This document shows, in pieces, positions 37,716 through 51,534 of a stretch of DNA of 64,000 nucleotides. A program made the translations under genes and the position numbers. Source of the DNA: Egbenema bharatensis (GTDB taxonomy: Bacteria; Cyanobacteriota; Cyanobacteriia; Elainellales; Elainellaceae); the NCBI RefSeq assembly GCF_048077055.1, contig NZ_CP182236.1, forward strand, positions 3,038,001 through 3,102,000, written 5' to 3'. The notes beneath the pieces were generated by a model, which made no database searches, was not told the DNA's origin, and was given only the letters and a program-made list of their open reading frames with translations. Position 1 is the first letter of the stretch; every line of letters begins with the position of its first letter.

Positions 37716-38050
37716 ATTTGATTTCCTCCTATGCATAAGCTTTGTGGCACGGGGTTCAATGAATGCATTCACAACTCACCTGAACCCATATGCCAGAATT
37801 GGCAATTATTAAACGGCACTTGACCGCGCAGAAATTCCTTGGCACTCTGTCGCCCAGTCCTTAGCCAATCTTTGCCGATCGCTTGTTCCAGGCAATGTCC
37901 CTTGGTTTACTGCATTAAGACTAAGTTAAGACTTGCAGAGTTCAATTGCTTCTCTCCAAAGAGTGAGTCGATTGAACTTCTGACTAAAGATGCAGAGATC
38001 CAGTTCAAAGACTCATGCTTTAGGAGTGCTAAATCTTGATTTATCTAAAT
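37716..38050. other. Intergenic region upstream of the lipoprotein gene
   Basis: About 335 bases; holds the ribosome binding site (plus-strand TTTCCTCCT, 37722-37730) and the promoter of the lipoprotein gene, and the 3' flank of lgt. I see no gene and no repeat. Confidence 0.5.
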
Positions 38051-38884
38051 TTATCTAACGAGTTCAGTGCGACGATGGCGTAAGTAAAGGACAGCCGCGC
38101 AAAGCACCACGGAAATGGCGCAAAGAATATGAACAATATTGAACGGCGTACCTGGAAAGAACCAGGAATCCGTTCTGAGAAATTCAATAAAAAATCGACC
38201 AAACGGATACCAGAGGAGATACAGTAACGTCATATCTCCATCCTTGAGTTGCGTATTAAATCGACGCGAAATCCAAAACAAAATGACAAACCCGATCGCG
38301 TTCCACAAAAATTCATAAAGGAACAGGGGATGAAAGTGGGTGCTATCAGGATAAGTATTTAAATCACGGTACGGGCCAATTCGATGTTGGGGATCAATGC
38401 GTAAGCCCCAGGGTAAAGTCGTGGGTGAACCGTAGAGTTCCTGGTTAATGAAATTTCCCCATCGGCCGATCGCCTGAGCCAGGGGCAGGGACAGGGCGAT
38501 GGAGTCTAAAAATACCAGTACGGGCAAACGACGAATCCGGCAGTAAAGCCAGAGGGCAATTCCACCAAAAATAAAAGCTCCAAAAATGTGAATTCCGCCT
38601 GTCCAAATCTGAAAAATTTCGATTGGGTTTTCCAGATAGCGACCAATACCATTACCATCTCGCGGAGACTGAATAAACACGTAGTACAACCGCGCTCCGA
38701 TGAAGGCTGGGATCAATACCCAGAACAACATATCCCAGAAATCTTCAGGATTTTGCCCACGTCGTGCCACTTCCCGACTGGCGATCGTGGAACCAACTAG
38801 AACGGCGGTTGCCATGAGCAAACCATACCAGCGTAGGGCGATCGGACCAAATTCAAAGATAATTGGGTCAACGGGTGGGTACAT
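38051..38884 (-). CDS. lgt: Prolipoprotein diacylglyceryl transferase
   Basis: Inner-membrane enzyme that moves diacylglycerol from phosphatidylglycerol to the lipobox Cys of prolipoproteins, such as the two lipoproteins in this window. 277 residues, seven membrane segments. Signature GRWGNFINQELYG near 139-151 with the essential Arg and Asn, an N-terminal ALRWYGLLMA and HPLFLYE. Start ATG 38884. No co-transcribed partner is evident. Confidence 0.96.
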   Translation of the reverse strand: MYPPVDPIIFEFGPIALRWYGLLMATAVLVGSTIASREVARRGQNPEDFWDMLFWVLIPAFIGARLYYVFIQSPRDGNGIGRYLENPIEIFQIWTGGIHIFGAFIFGGIALWLYCRIRRLPVLVFLDSIALSLPLAQAIGRWGNFINQELYGSPTTLPWGLRIDPQHRIGPYRDLNTYPDSTHFHPLFLYEFLWNAIGFVILFWISRRFNTQLKDGDMTLLYLLWYPFGRFFIEFLRTDSWFFPGTPFNIVHILCAISVVLCAAVLYLRHRRTELVR

Positions 38885-38970
38885 AGGTCAGGGGAGAAAG
38901 AATGAATAGAAGAGGAATCGAGACAAAGAATCTGCCATCATTACGGTACACCATACTACTGTTTGGAATC

Positions 38971-39168
38971 TCAGGGTTGGGATTTTGGATTAGCGCGATC
39001 GCACCCCCGTTGGATCTGATTCCGTCCCGCCGCTTTCGCCCGATACAGTGCCCGATCGACCTCTTGCAGCAGCATTTCACCTGTAAAGTAGCGACGAAAT
39101 AGGTGGGTGAGTCCATTCCGGATGGCTTGTTCTTGCAGTTGAATCCGGCATCGTTCTAAACGACTCAT
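38971..39168 (-). pseudogene. GGDEF (diguanylate cyclase) domain remnant with internal deletion
   Basis: 65 residues. The first part LQEQAIRNGLTHLFRRYF matches the start of a GGDEF domain (family LxxQAxxDxLTGLxNRRY), the later part EVDRALYRAKAAGRNQI its end (ADxALYxAKxxGRN). The roughly 120-130 residues between them, with the GG(D/E)EF active site, are missing. It therefore cannot make cyclic-di-GMP. It lies between lgt and the rRNA terminator. Confidence 0.8.
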
Positions 39169-39218
39169 TATGGATACATAGCAAGCTCTCTGATTGCTCT
39201 ATCCCTGGATAGAAAACT

Positions 39219-39260
39219 ATAAAAAACAAAAGCCCTCTCGTTAATAGAGAAGGCTTTTTG
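39219..39260 (-). terminator. Terminator of the rRNA operon
   Basis: On the minus strand AAAAAGCCTTCTC, loop TATTAAC, GAGAGGGCTTTT, then GTTTTTTATAG: a strong stem with T-tract just after 5S rRNA. Confidence 0.88.
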
Positions 39261-39267
39261 ATTAACA

Positions 39268-39385
39268 CCCTGGCATCGAGCTATTTTTGCGGGAGGCGAC
39301 CCTCCGACTATCTTCGCCGCGGGAGCGTTTCACAACTCAGTTCGAGATGGATGAGCGTGGTTCCACCCCGCCATAGACACCAGGA
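39268..39385 (-). rRNA. rrf: 5S ribosomal RNA
   Basis: Begins TCCTGGTGTCTATGGCGGGG and ends near GCTCGATGCCAGGGTG on the minus strand, with the 5'/3' ends complementary; contains CGAACTGAGTTGTGAAACG. About 118 bases; ends are good to a few bases. Confidence 0.93.
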
Positions 39386-39457
39386 ATACGGTTTGGGTTA
39401 GTAAAACCCAGAAGGCTGCATAGCTTGTCAGATAGATAAAACAGAAATGATTCACCT

Positions 39458-42342
<2,885 letters not shown>

Positions 42343-42484
42343 CAAAGTTTTCATTGGTGTCTGTATTTCTACCTGACAATTTATTGCTATGCAGTTTTCT
42401 AGGTTCTCGCTGGAGTTTCCAGCAGGCTCTTTAGTTTCTCTAAACGAGTTGCTGAATTCTCCCCAGCTCGGGTCTGTTACACAG

Positions 42485-42557
42485 TGGAGGTTAGCAGACT
42501 CGAACTGCTGACATCCTGCTTGCAAAGCAGGCGCTCTACCAACTGAGCTAAACCCCC
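42485..42557 (-). tRNA. trnA-UGC: tRNA-Ala (anticodon TGC)
   Basis: 73 bases; GGGGGTTTAGCTCAGTTGGT..., anticodon loop CTTTGCAAG, T-arm GTTCGAGTC, acceptor closing AACCTCC-A. CCA not encoded. In the 16S-23S spacer. Confidence 0.95.
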
Positions 42558-42570
42558 TTATTCGTGAAGG

Positions 42571-42644
<74 letters not shown>

Positions 42645-42757
42645 ATACCCGAACCATCATAGTTTGAAAGCCTTACACTCATACTCCGAACGACCTTGGG
42701 ATGACCAACTTCTGCTTATTTCACTATGGTTCAGCTAAAAGTCGGGAGGTCTCCCTT

Positions 42758-44248
<1,491 letters not shown>

Positions 44249-44717
44249 TGTACAACAAATAGTCGTACTGAGTTTGTTGGCTTCCAGGTTCTATCTCTAT
44301 CCCCCGGATTCTCTCTTCTTTCGTCTCTAAATATCTCTATCTAGAAACTCATTGATTTTACGAGGTATAAGTGTTATTCTGGCTTTCAAACTATTATCTT
44401 GTCTTGGTTCGGTGCGCTTGAAGTCGCCTCGCCCCGCTTTCGCAGCGGCTCGCTTCCCTCTCGCGCTTTACTAATGTAGCGACTCCTCATCGAGTTTGTC
44501 AACATATTCGATCAAAAAAATTCGGGAATTCCGAAAACCTCCTCACAGCAATCACTTCAGCTCTTCTCCCAACTCATCTCACACCCCCCTTCTCCAAACT
44601 CATTAAAGCTTCTTTCTGTCAATCCGGTTTTCTCTCCCCTGACCGTACATGATCTGAACCTGATTCTGATCGCAGTACTGGAGCAGTACTGGATAGGATT
44701 GGGAATCCTACAAAGCT
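44249..44717. other. rRNA leader and promoter region
   Basis: About 470 bases without a gene. It holds the rRNA promoter (separate entry), a transcribed leader of roughly 220 bases with hairpin CCGCTTTCGCAGCGG near 44434-44448, and an A/T-poor upstream flank. Past 44520 I see nothing. Confidence 0.6.
44473..44502 (-). promoter_or_regulatory. Sigma-70-type promoter of the rRNA operon
   Basis: Minus strand TTGACA (44502-44497), 18-base spacer, TACATT (44478-44473). Predicted start near 44466, about 220 bases before mature 16S. Confidence 0.78.
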
Positions 44718-45224
44718 TTATGCGTCTGACAGACTAGAAAAAATTTGCTCGATCGCCTGCCTGGCTTTTTGGTCTAAACGTTGCCAATCCACATCATTGC
44801 CTTCCTGATTGATCAGACTGGTATCGATTTCAACCACTAAGTCTTTGTCTAGGGCGTTGAGCACAGGGCTGTAGTTTCGGAAGCAAATCTGGTAGCAAAG
44901 TTGCCAGATATCGATCGTTACCCTATGTTCGTTACGCTCCAGACAGAGCTGATAGCCTGGATAGGGGCTGGGCAGGGTATCCAGTCTGCTCTGAATTTCC
45001 GCAGCTTCCTGGGGGGTTGCGGTTACCAACTGTTTTTGTAGTTCAACCACCAGTGCTTTTGTTTCTTCAGGGGTTCCTTCGGCCCATACCTGAATATCAG
45101 TGTAAGTACCCTTCCAATTGGTCTGCTCCAACTGCTTACCAATGTTGTCAATAATCCGAATAAAGGCAGGCTGCATGATCAATTCAGCTTGTTGCCAGGA
45201 GAGCATGTTGGCGAATTTAGGCAT
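44718..45224 (-). CDS. Conserved cyanobacterial protein, unknown function
   Basis: 168 residues, ATG 45224 (MPKFANMLSWQQAELIMQPA). Soluble, mixed alpha/beta; the stretch YPGYQLCLERNEHRVTIDIW looks like beta strands of an antiparallel sheet, and the ends are helical. I do not recognise a domain. It lies 57 bases downstream of thiD on the same strand, so they may be co-transcribed. Confidence 0.72.
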   Translation of the reverse strand: MPKFANMLSWQQAELIMQPAFIRIIDNIGKQLEQTNWKGTYTDIQVWAEGTPEETKALVVELQKQLVTATPQEAAEIQSRLDTLPSPYPGYQLCLERNEHRVTIDIWQLCYQICFRNYSPVLNALDKDLVVEIDTSLINQEGNDVDWQRLDQKARQAIEQIFSSLSDA

Positions 45225-45281
45225 AAGTTTTGCGGAGATATGAAACGACAGCGGACAATCTTCTTCACTTCAGGAGGCTGG

Positions 45282-46097
45282 TTATTGTACCAGTGGGAAA
45301 AAATGTCCGACTGGGCCTTGCCCTTTACCAATATGGAGCGCATGGTGTAGAGCATTAGTCACGTAGGTTTTAGCAGATTTGACCGCTGTAAACGGCTCTT
45401 CTCCCAACGTTAGGTTAGCCACGATCGCCGCAGATAAAGTACAGCCCGTACCATGGGTATCGGTAGTATCAACGGTTTCAGTTTTGATCACCTCCAGACG
45501 ATCGCCATCAAACCAGACATCCACCCCTCTCAATTCCCCCGACATATTGCCTCCTTTAACCAGCACCGCTCTCGAGCCTAATTTGTAAATGCGTCGAGCG
45601 GCCATCTGCATATCTTCTAGAGAATTGATTTGTAGTCCACCTAACATCTGGGCTTCATACCGATTAGGCGTGAGGATGTTTGCCAGCGGAATGAGCTGAG
45701 TGCGCAGGGTATGAATCGCGTCGTTGTCAATCAACTGCATACCGGTGCGGGATACCATGACTGGATCAACCACCAATGTGGTTAAACCGACTTGTGGCAG
45801 AGTCTGAGCTACCGCAGTAATGATTTCACGGTTCAGCAACATTCCTGTTTTAACTGCTTGAATGTCAATATCCTGGGCAACTGTCATGATCTGAGCAGCC
45901 ACCGCCTCAGGGGGTAGGGCATCAACTCGATCGACTCCAAGCGTGTTTTGAGCTGTGATACAGGTGAGGGCACTGGTGCCGTGAACCTTATGAAAAGCAA
46001 ATGTGCGAAGATCAGCCTGAATGCCCGCACCACCACCGCTATCAGAACCAGCGATCGTCATAGCAACTGGCACGGTTTTGTTGGTTGTTGAACCCAT
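45282..46097 (-). CDS. thiD: Hydroxymethylpyrimidine/phosphomethylpyrimidine kinase
   Basis: Ribokinase-fold enzyme that phosphorylates HMP twice to HMP-PP for thiamine synthesis. N-terminal TIAGSDSGGGAGIQADL, central VVDPVMVSRTGMQLI and C-terminal DTHGTGCTLSAAI with the catalytic Asp/Cys of the anion hole. 271 residues is normal. Start ATG 46097. No TPP riboswitch is visible upstream. Confidence 0.96.
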   Translation of the reverse strand: MGSTTNKTVPVAMTIAGSDSGGGAGIQADLRTFAFHKVHGTSALTCITAQNTLGVDRVDALPPEAVAAQIMTVAQDIDIQAVKTGMLLNREIITAVAQTLPQVGLTTLVVDPVMVSRTGMQLIDNDAIHTLRTQLIPLANILTPNRYEAQMLGGLQINSLEDMQMAARRIYKLGSRAVLVKGGNMSGELRGVDVWFDGDRLEVIKTETVDTTDTHGTGCTLSAAIVANLTLGEEPFTAVKSAKTYVTNALHHALHIGKGQGPVGHFFPLVQ

Positions 46098-46501
46098 AGG
46101 GAATATTTCACCTGCTCACTTTTGATCATCACCTACCTGCTAGATTAGCGGTTTCGGGAATGGCTGAGATCCTTCTGGTGCCACTGCTGTCTCCAAAGGT
46201 AGACTTTCCAGACGTGGAATCCTCCAGAGGGGGGATATTAGAAGGGTGGACTGTGTGAAGTTCTGAATAAGAGATCGAATTGTACTGCCGTGATCCAGTT
46301 GGCGACCTTGAAACGCTATATAGTGGGTATATCGATGTCCCAATGGTTGTTGCCCGCATTCGCTGATCGCTGCTGCTTGTATCCGAAGATTGGATGCAGG
46401 TCTTGTGGAGCGGGAAGTGGTTTAGTTCAGTTCGCCCCGTTTGAAACTAAAAGCTTGAGAAGTTGAACTGAAAATTTTGTCGATTGGATGGAGTCTGACC
46501 C
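46098..46501. other. Intergenic region between divergent thiD and the WD40 kinase
   Basis: About 400 bases with no supportable gene; contains promoters of both flanking genes. A lone GGCTGAGATCC at about 46160 is not enough for a TPP riboswitch. Confidence 0.5.
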
Positions 46502-48781
46502 ATGCACTCCTCTCAACCACTAGATGCCTGGTACGGGCGTTTGATTGGGGATAATCAGCGGTATCGAATTGAACAGCACTTGGGTGGCGGTGGTATGGGG
46601 GATGTGTTCCTGGCGACTGATATGTCGTTGGGGGGGCGCGTCGCCCTGAAACTGCTGAAAGAGAAACTGGCGATCGGTGAGCTGAGGAAACGGTTTGAGC
46701 GTGAGGTTGCGGTTTGCGTTGCCCTTCGCAGTGAGCATATTGTTCAAGTCAGTGACTATGGAGTCACACCTGAAGGGTATCCGTTCTATGTCATGGAGTA
46801 TTTGAACGGACAAACGCTGCGGCAATTGTTGCGGAGTGAACCATTACTGTCTGTTGAGCGGGCGGTGCAAATTGTGGTGCAAGTCTGCGATGGGTTAAAC
46901 CTGGCTCATCGGGGCGTGATCTTGTCTGCTTCAGGCACCCATGACACCCGTGGTCGCAATGGGGATCAAGTCAAAATTGTTCACCGCGATCTCAAACCAG
47001 ACAATATTTTTCTAGTGCCGACTGCCCTGGGCGAGCTAGTCAAAATTTTGGATTTTGGCATTGCCAAGTTGCGGAGCGAGCAACCAGAGCACACGATCGC
47101 CACCACAATGTTCCTGGGCACGTACCGCTATGCAGCCCCGGAGCAGTTGGAAATTGAGCAGGACTTAGATGAACGAGCGGATATCTACAGTCTGGGAATG
47201 ATTCTGTATGAAATGCTGAGTGGGACGGATCCCTTTGGGCTGGGGATGTCCCCAACTCCTGTCAGTGGAGTGACCTGGGCAGTTGCGCATTGCTCTAAAC
47301 CTCCCATCCCCCTGCGGCAACAACCTGGATGTGCAGATATTTCACCTTCCCTGGAAGCGATCGTGATGCGCTGTTTGCATAAATCCCCCAGCGATCGGTT
47401 CTCCTCGGTGAATGAGTTGCAAAGGGCCCTGCGAGCAGCAATTCACCTCCCGCTTGATTCATCTTCAGAAACCGATGCAACCCGTCTGGTGGTTACAGCC
47501 GATACAACGGCCCATATAAATGCGACGGATTGGGGTACGACTGGTTTGGGTACGACTGATTTAGGTACAAGCTCCATCACCTCTGCGACCCAGGATCTGA
47601 CTCCCACGGTGCTCCGAGCAGAATACAAAACCGTATTTGATAGCCCAGTCAATCGGTTCAAACTGTTCCGCAACCCTGTTTCCCTGGTGGTGGTGGTAGG
47701 GCTAACGGCGGTCTGCCTGGGCTTTGGGGTTCATTATGTGTCCCAATCCTCCACGGTTTCTGGCTTGTTCCCTGAAGCGATCGCAGAGGGTGCAGGTGCT
47801 TCAGAGGATTTAGAACATTCTGGTAATCCAGACCGATCGCCAGTTCAATCCGCGCCAATGGCTGGCATAACCTCAGGCAGTGCTTCGGGAGCGATCGAGG
47901 TCTCTTCTGCCCTTGTTAAATCTCTGGCAGGCCATTCAGACACGGTTTGGGCGGTTGCGCTGGCTCCGGATGATCAAACCATTGTCAGCGGAGGATTTGA
48001 TGCAAGCATCAAGCTGTGGGATTTGCCAACGGGAACCCACCGGACTCTTTTAGGGCACTCCGATGCTGTGCGGAGCGTTGCCATCACTCCGAATGGGAAA
48101 ACCCTGGTGAGCGGCAGTTCCGATACCACGATCAAGCTCTGGGATTTGCCAACCAGAGAATTACTGCAAACGCTCTCTGGGCACTCTGGGCCAATCTGGT
48201 CTGTTGCGGTTAGTGCAGATGGGCAAACGATCGCCAGTGGCAGCTATGACGGCACAGTGCGGGTCTGGGATCTGCCAACCGGGCAACTGATTCACACCTT
48301 ACCCGAACACTATGACTCGGTTTGGTCTGTTGCCATCAGTCCCGATGGGGAAACCCTGGTGAGCGGCAGCTATGACGGCACCGCAAAAATCTGGAACCTG
48401 CGCACAGGGGAATTGATTCGATCGCTGTCTCGACATTCAGAACCCGTGCGATCGGTGGCAATTAGCCCCAACGGTCAGCTTTTAGCTACTGCCAGTTGGG
48501 ACAAGACGGTCAAAATCTGGAATTTACAAACGGGAGAGCTGGTTCACACCTTAGAGGGGCATAGCGATCGCGTGATTTCCGTTGCCTTCAGTCCCTCTGG
48601 GGAAATGCTGGCCAGTGGTAGCCTCGATCGCACGATTAATCTCTGGAACCTCGCTGCGGGAACCCATCATCAAACTCTGTTTGGGCACTCAGATTGGGTC
48701 GTTGCAGTTGCCTTTGGTTTAAACGGGAAAACCTTGGTAAGCGGCAGCAAAGACCAGACGGTGAATCTCTGGCGATGGTGA
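46502..48781 (+). CDS. Ser/Thr protein kinase with C-terminal WD40 propeller
   Basis: 759 residues. PknB-type kinase domain about 20-310: glycine loop LGGGGMGDVFLATD, Lys in VALKLLKE, catalytic VHRDLKPDN (160-168), DFG near 183 and APEQLE. Linker, one membrane helix about 392-412 (PVSLVVVVGLTAVCLGFGVH), then seven WD40 repeats from about 475 to the end, enough for one closed propeller (repeat core GHSDxVxSVAxSPxGxxLxS, xSxDxTxKxWxL). The propeller would be on the far side of the membrane from the kinase and could sense a ligand. Common in filamentous cyanobacteria; target unknown. Confidence 0.93.
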   Translation: MHSSQPLDAWYGRLIGDNQRYRIEQHLGGGGMGDVFLATDMSLGGRVALKLLKEKLAIGELRKRFEREVAVCVALRSEHIVQVSDYGVTPEGYPFYVMEYLNGQTLRQLLRSEPLLSVERAVQIVVQVCDGLNLAHRGVILSASGTHDTRGRNGDQVKIVHRDLKPDNIFLVPTALGELVKILDFGIAKLRSEQPEHTIATTMFLGTYRYAAPEQLEIEQDLDERADIYSLGMILYEMLSGTDPFGLGMSPTPVSGVTWAVAHCSKPPIPLRQQPGCADISPSLEAIVMRCLHKSPSDRFSSVNELQRALRAAIHLPLDSSSETDATRLVVTADTTAHINATDWGTTGLGTTDLGTSSITSATQDLTPTVLRAEYKTVFDSPVNRFKLFRNPVSLVVVVGLTAVCLGFGVHYVSQSSTVSGLFPEAIAEGAGASEDLEHSGNPDRSPVQSAPMAGITSGSASGAIEVSSALVKSLAGHSDTVWAVALAPDDQTIVSGGFDASIKLWDLPTGTHRTLLGHSDAVRSVAITPNGKTLVSGSSDTTIKLWDLPTRELLQTLSGHSGPIWSVAVSADGQTIASGSYDGTVRVWDLPTGQLIHTLPEHYDSVWSVAISPDGETLVSGSYDGTAKIWNLRTGELIRSLSRHSEPVRSVAISPNGQLLATASWDKTVKIWNLQTGELVHTLEGHSDRVISVAFSPSGEMLASGSLDRTINLWNLAAGTHHQTLFGHSDWVVAVAFGLNGKTLVSGSKDQTVNLWRW

Positions 48782-48831
48782 TTCAGTGGAATGGATCAAG
48801 GGGTAGTGGGATAATTGGGGCGATGACTGGC

Positions 48832-48945
48832 TCATTGCGTCATAACCATCATTGCGTCACCATGATCATTGCGTCACCATGATCATTGCGTCACCATGAT
48901 CATTGCGTCACCATGATCATTGCTTCATAACCATCATTGCCTCAT
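48832..48945. repeat. 17-bp tandem repeat downstream of the WD40 kinase
   Basis: Four good copies of CATGATCATTGCGTCAC plus diverged flanking copies (CATAACCATCATTGC). It ends at the stop codon of the convergent P450 gene. Confidence 0.88.
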
Positions 48946-50310
48946 AACGGTGGACAACGCCTGTTTCTGAGTTGACCGATCGCCAGTGACGATCATCTGC
49001 ACCCGATCGGGGGCGATCGTAACGCCACGACGAATGGGACGGGCAGGGCGACTGGTTGCCAGAGTAAGACCATACTGAGACAGAATCGTTGCCAGAACCA
49101 GCTTCATTTCAAACAGGGCAAAGGCTGCCCCAATACAGCGACGGTGGCTGCCCCCAAAGGGAAAATACTCAAACGGAGAAAATTGCCGTTCCAGAAAGCG
49201 TTCCGGTTTGAATTGCTGAGGATTGGGGTAAACATCCTCTCGCTGATGGGCCAGATAAATGCAGGGAACCAGATAGGTTTCTGCCCCAAACTCGTAGTCC
49301 ATCACTCGAATCGGGGCTTTGGTAATCCGCAGTTCCGTGATGAAGCCAACCGGATAAATCCGCAATGTTTCCGAACAAACAGCATTGAGATAGGGCAAAC
49401 GGGCGATCGTCATGGGATCGAAGGGGGGCTGCAAGCCATCCAACTCTGCCAAAAGCTTTTCTTTGACTGACGGCAAACGATGAATCCAATACAAAGCCCA
49501 GGTGATTGCGGTTGCAGTGGTTTCATGTCCTGCCACCAGCAATGTGAGCAACTCATCACGCAGTTCTTGATCAGTCATAGACTGCCCCTCTGCATCCTTT
49601 GCCGACAATAGCATCGACAGAATATCAGTTCGAGACGGATCCGGATGAGCACGGCGATCGTGGATTTCGGCATAGAGCAATTGATCGATCCTTTCTTTCA
49701 GCCGAATGAATCGACCACCTGGACTCCAGGCTCCAAAATCCTGCTGTAATACGGGAAAAAATGCCGTTGCGAACCCAAAACGACTGGTGGTGTAATCTAG
49801 CAGGGTTCCAATTTCCTGGGTTAACTGCTGGAGCCGATCGCCTTCTCGCAAGCCAAACACCGCCTGTAAAATCGTTTGCAGCGAAATTTCTTGCATATGA
49901 GGACGCACGGCAAAGGGTTGCCCAACCTGCCACTGATGAGTGACTTCCTCCGTAATCTGGACAATGAGCTGACCATAAGCCCTCATCCGCTCGCCGTGAA
50001 AGGGAGGGAGAAGCAGTTGGCGTTGGCGTTGGTGGCGTTCACCATCCAGCAGCAGAATGGAATGATCACCCAGGGTAGACCGCAAAATCCAGTTGCCTCG
50101 CCCCGAATCAAATAGGTTGGGATTGGCAGTAAAAATGGTTTCGATCGCCTGCGGATGGCTGAGAAATACTAACTTGGGCAAATTACCAAAGGGGATAGCA
50201 AAACAATCCCCGTAGCGTTTGGCACATTCATCTAGAAATGGCAATGGGCGGATGATCCACTGCATCAAATTCCAGAGTGTGGATGTTTGCGGGGAAGGGG
50301 GGGCTTTCAT
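48934..50310 (-). CDS. Cytochrome P450, CYP110-like
   Basis: 458 residues. I-helix AGHETTAT, K-helix ETLR (ExxR), PERF motif (FKPERFLERQFSPF) and haem loop FGGSHRRCIG with axial Cys392. The CYP110 family is typical of filamentous cyanobacteria and hydroxylates fatty acids or terpenes in studied cases; the present substrate is not predictable. No ferredoxin, terpene synthase or other partner is adjacent. Start ATG 50310 (MKAPPSPQTSTLWNLM). Its last codons lie within the tandem repeat edge. Confidence 0.93.
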   Translation of the reverse strand: MKAPPSPQTSTLWNLMQWIIRPLPFLDECAKRYGDCFAIPFGNLPKLVFLSHPQAIETIFTANPNLFDSGRGNWILRSTLGDHSILLLDGERHQRQRQLLLPPFHGERMRAYGQLIVQITEEVTHQWQVGQPFAVRPHMQEISLQTILQAVFGLREGDRLQQLTQEIGTLLDYTTSRFGFATAFFPVLQQDFGAWSPGGRFIRLKERIDQLLYAEIHDRRAHPDPSRTDILSMLLSAKDAEGQSMTDQELRDELLTLLVAGHETTATAITWALYWIHRLPSVKEKLLAELDGLQPPFDPMTIARLPYLNAVCSETLRIYPVGFITELRITKAPIRVMDYEFGAETYLVPCIYLAHQREDVYPNPQQFKPERFLERQFSPFEYFPFGGSHRRCIGAAFALFEMKLVLATILSQYGLTLATSRPARPIRRGVTIAPDRVQMIVTGDRSTQKQALSTVMRQ

Positions 50311-50388
50311 TGAGTTCCTCCAAGCTGTAGAAGATGAGGATTAAATCTAAAAGGTAGCAGGCTGTCCCCCTGGCTTGCCCCTAACAGG

Positions 50389-51489
50389 CTAGAGAGATGA
50401 TCGATTGGAAGATGAGAAACGGGTTGAATAAGCCACATCAAACGCACCGATCGCTGTCTTTAATTCTGCAAGTTTCTTCAAGGCTTGTCCACTGGTCAAA
50501 AGACTGCGGGCATCCGCAAAGCCTGTTTCTAAGCTGGAACAAAGACCGCACTGCCAGAGGTAAAAGCCTGCATTCCACACAACCGCTTCCATCAGTTCAC
50601 AGGGCATCCCTTGAAGGACTTGCTGCATCTGAGCCAACAATTCTGAGGTGGATAGCAAGGGTACTTCTTCCCCAGCAAAACCATAGTCGCGGGGATGTAA
50701 ATGCAATCTTGTAAAGGTCGGATCGGTGGCTGGGTGATTCACGCCAACGATGCAAGTTCGATCGCGGGGCAAATCACAGCTACCTTCCAGCCCCTTCACC
50801 GTCATAAACCGATGGACTCCCCGTAGTGCAAAAGCAGTTTGGGCCATTCCTTCGGTCGGTGGATGAACAAACCCAGACACCACAATGCTTTCCCCCGCAT
50901 AGGGACACCAAAATAGTTCGATCGTGGCAAAGGGAGGACGTTTACCAATCTGCTCCCGGTAGGGCACCAAACCTTCAGCCAAAGGAAAATGATTCGGTAA
51001 ATAGACAAACCCCAGCCGCGTTTGCTCAAACACCTGTTGCGTTTGTTCCAGGGCTAATCCCGTCCAGTCTACACCTAACCCCTGCCATAGTTCCGCTAAA
51101 GGCAAACCCTCCTTCGTGGGCATCCGTCGTCCACCGTGCAGCACCACCGGACAACCGGCAGCCGTCAAAATCAAAGTAGTAAGAGGGCTGACTGGGGCCG
51201 TACGCGATCGTCCATCGTAGGGAATTCCCAGCACCAGGGTTGGACAATCGGCTGCGATCGGCTGGAGGCATGGGCCAAGTTGCTCGTAAGCATCCAGCAT
51301 TCCCGCCAACTCTTCTCCTGTGGGTCGCTTAATGCGATGGGCAATCATAAACGCCCCAATCTGAGCCGGGGTCGCTTCCTGAAGCAGCATCATCCGGGTG
51401 GCAAGGGCAGCTTCCTCACGAGACAGGTCTTTGCTTGTATGAGAACCACTGCCAACTTTGCGGAGAAGGTCACGGAAGGCATTACTCAT
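50389..51489 (-). CDS. TrpD-like phosphoribosyltransferase family protein (possible cyanobacterial NirB)
   Basis: 366 residues with the TrpD fold: helical N-domain (EEAALATRMMLLQEATPAQI) and a glycosyltransferase-3 domain (VLHGGRRMP near 118). The normal anthranilate-PRT loop KHGNR is replaced by LHGGRR, so it is a TrpD2/YbiB-like divergent member and probably does not make tryptophan. It follows ntcB by 45 bases on the same strand. In unicellular cyanobacteria ntcB neighbours nirB, needed for full nitrite reductase activity; I believe NirB is of this family, but I am not certain, so no symbol is given. Confidence 0.82.
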   Translation of the reverse strand: MSNAFRDLLRKVGSGSHTSKDLSREEAALATRMMLLQEATPAQIGAFMIAHRIKRPTGEELAGMLDAYEQLGPCLQPIAADCPTLVLGIPYDGRSRTAPVSPLTTLILTAAGCPVVLHGGRRMPTKEGLPLAELWQGLGVDWTGLALEQTQQVFEQTRLGFVYLPNHFPLAEGLVPYREQIGKRPPFATIELFWCPYAGESIVVSGFVHPPTEGMAQTAFALRGVHRFMTVKGLEGSCDLPRDRTCIVGVNHPATDPTFTRLHLHPRDYGFAGEEVPLLSTSELLAQMQQVLQGMPCELMEAVVWNAGFYLWQCGLCSSLETGFADARSLLTSGQALKKLAELKTAIGAFDVAYSTRFSSSNRSSL

Positions 51490-51534
51490 TGGAAAAACAC
51501 GATGAAAAATAGTGGATAGGTAGCCAATGCCAGG

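Noticed and set aside
46155..46175. GGCTGAGATCC as a TPP riboswitch near thiD
   Set aside because: Wrong strand for thiD, and the other conserved TPP elements are not visible.
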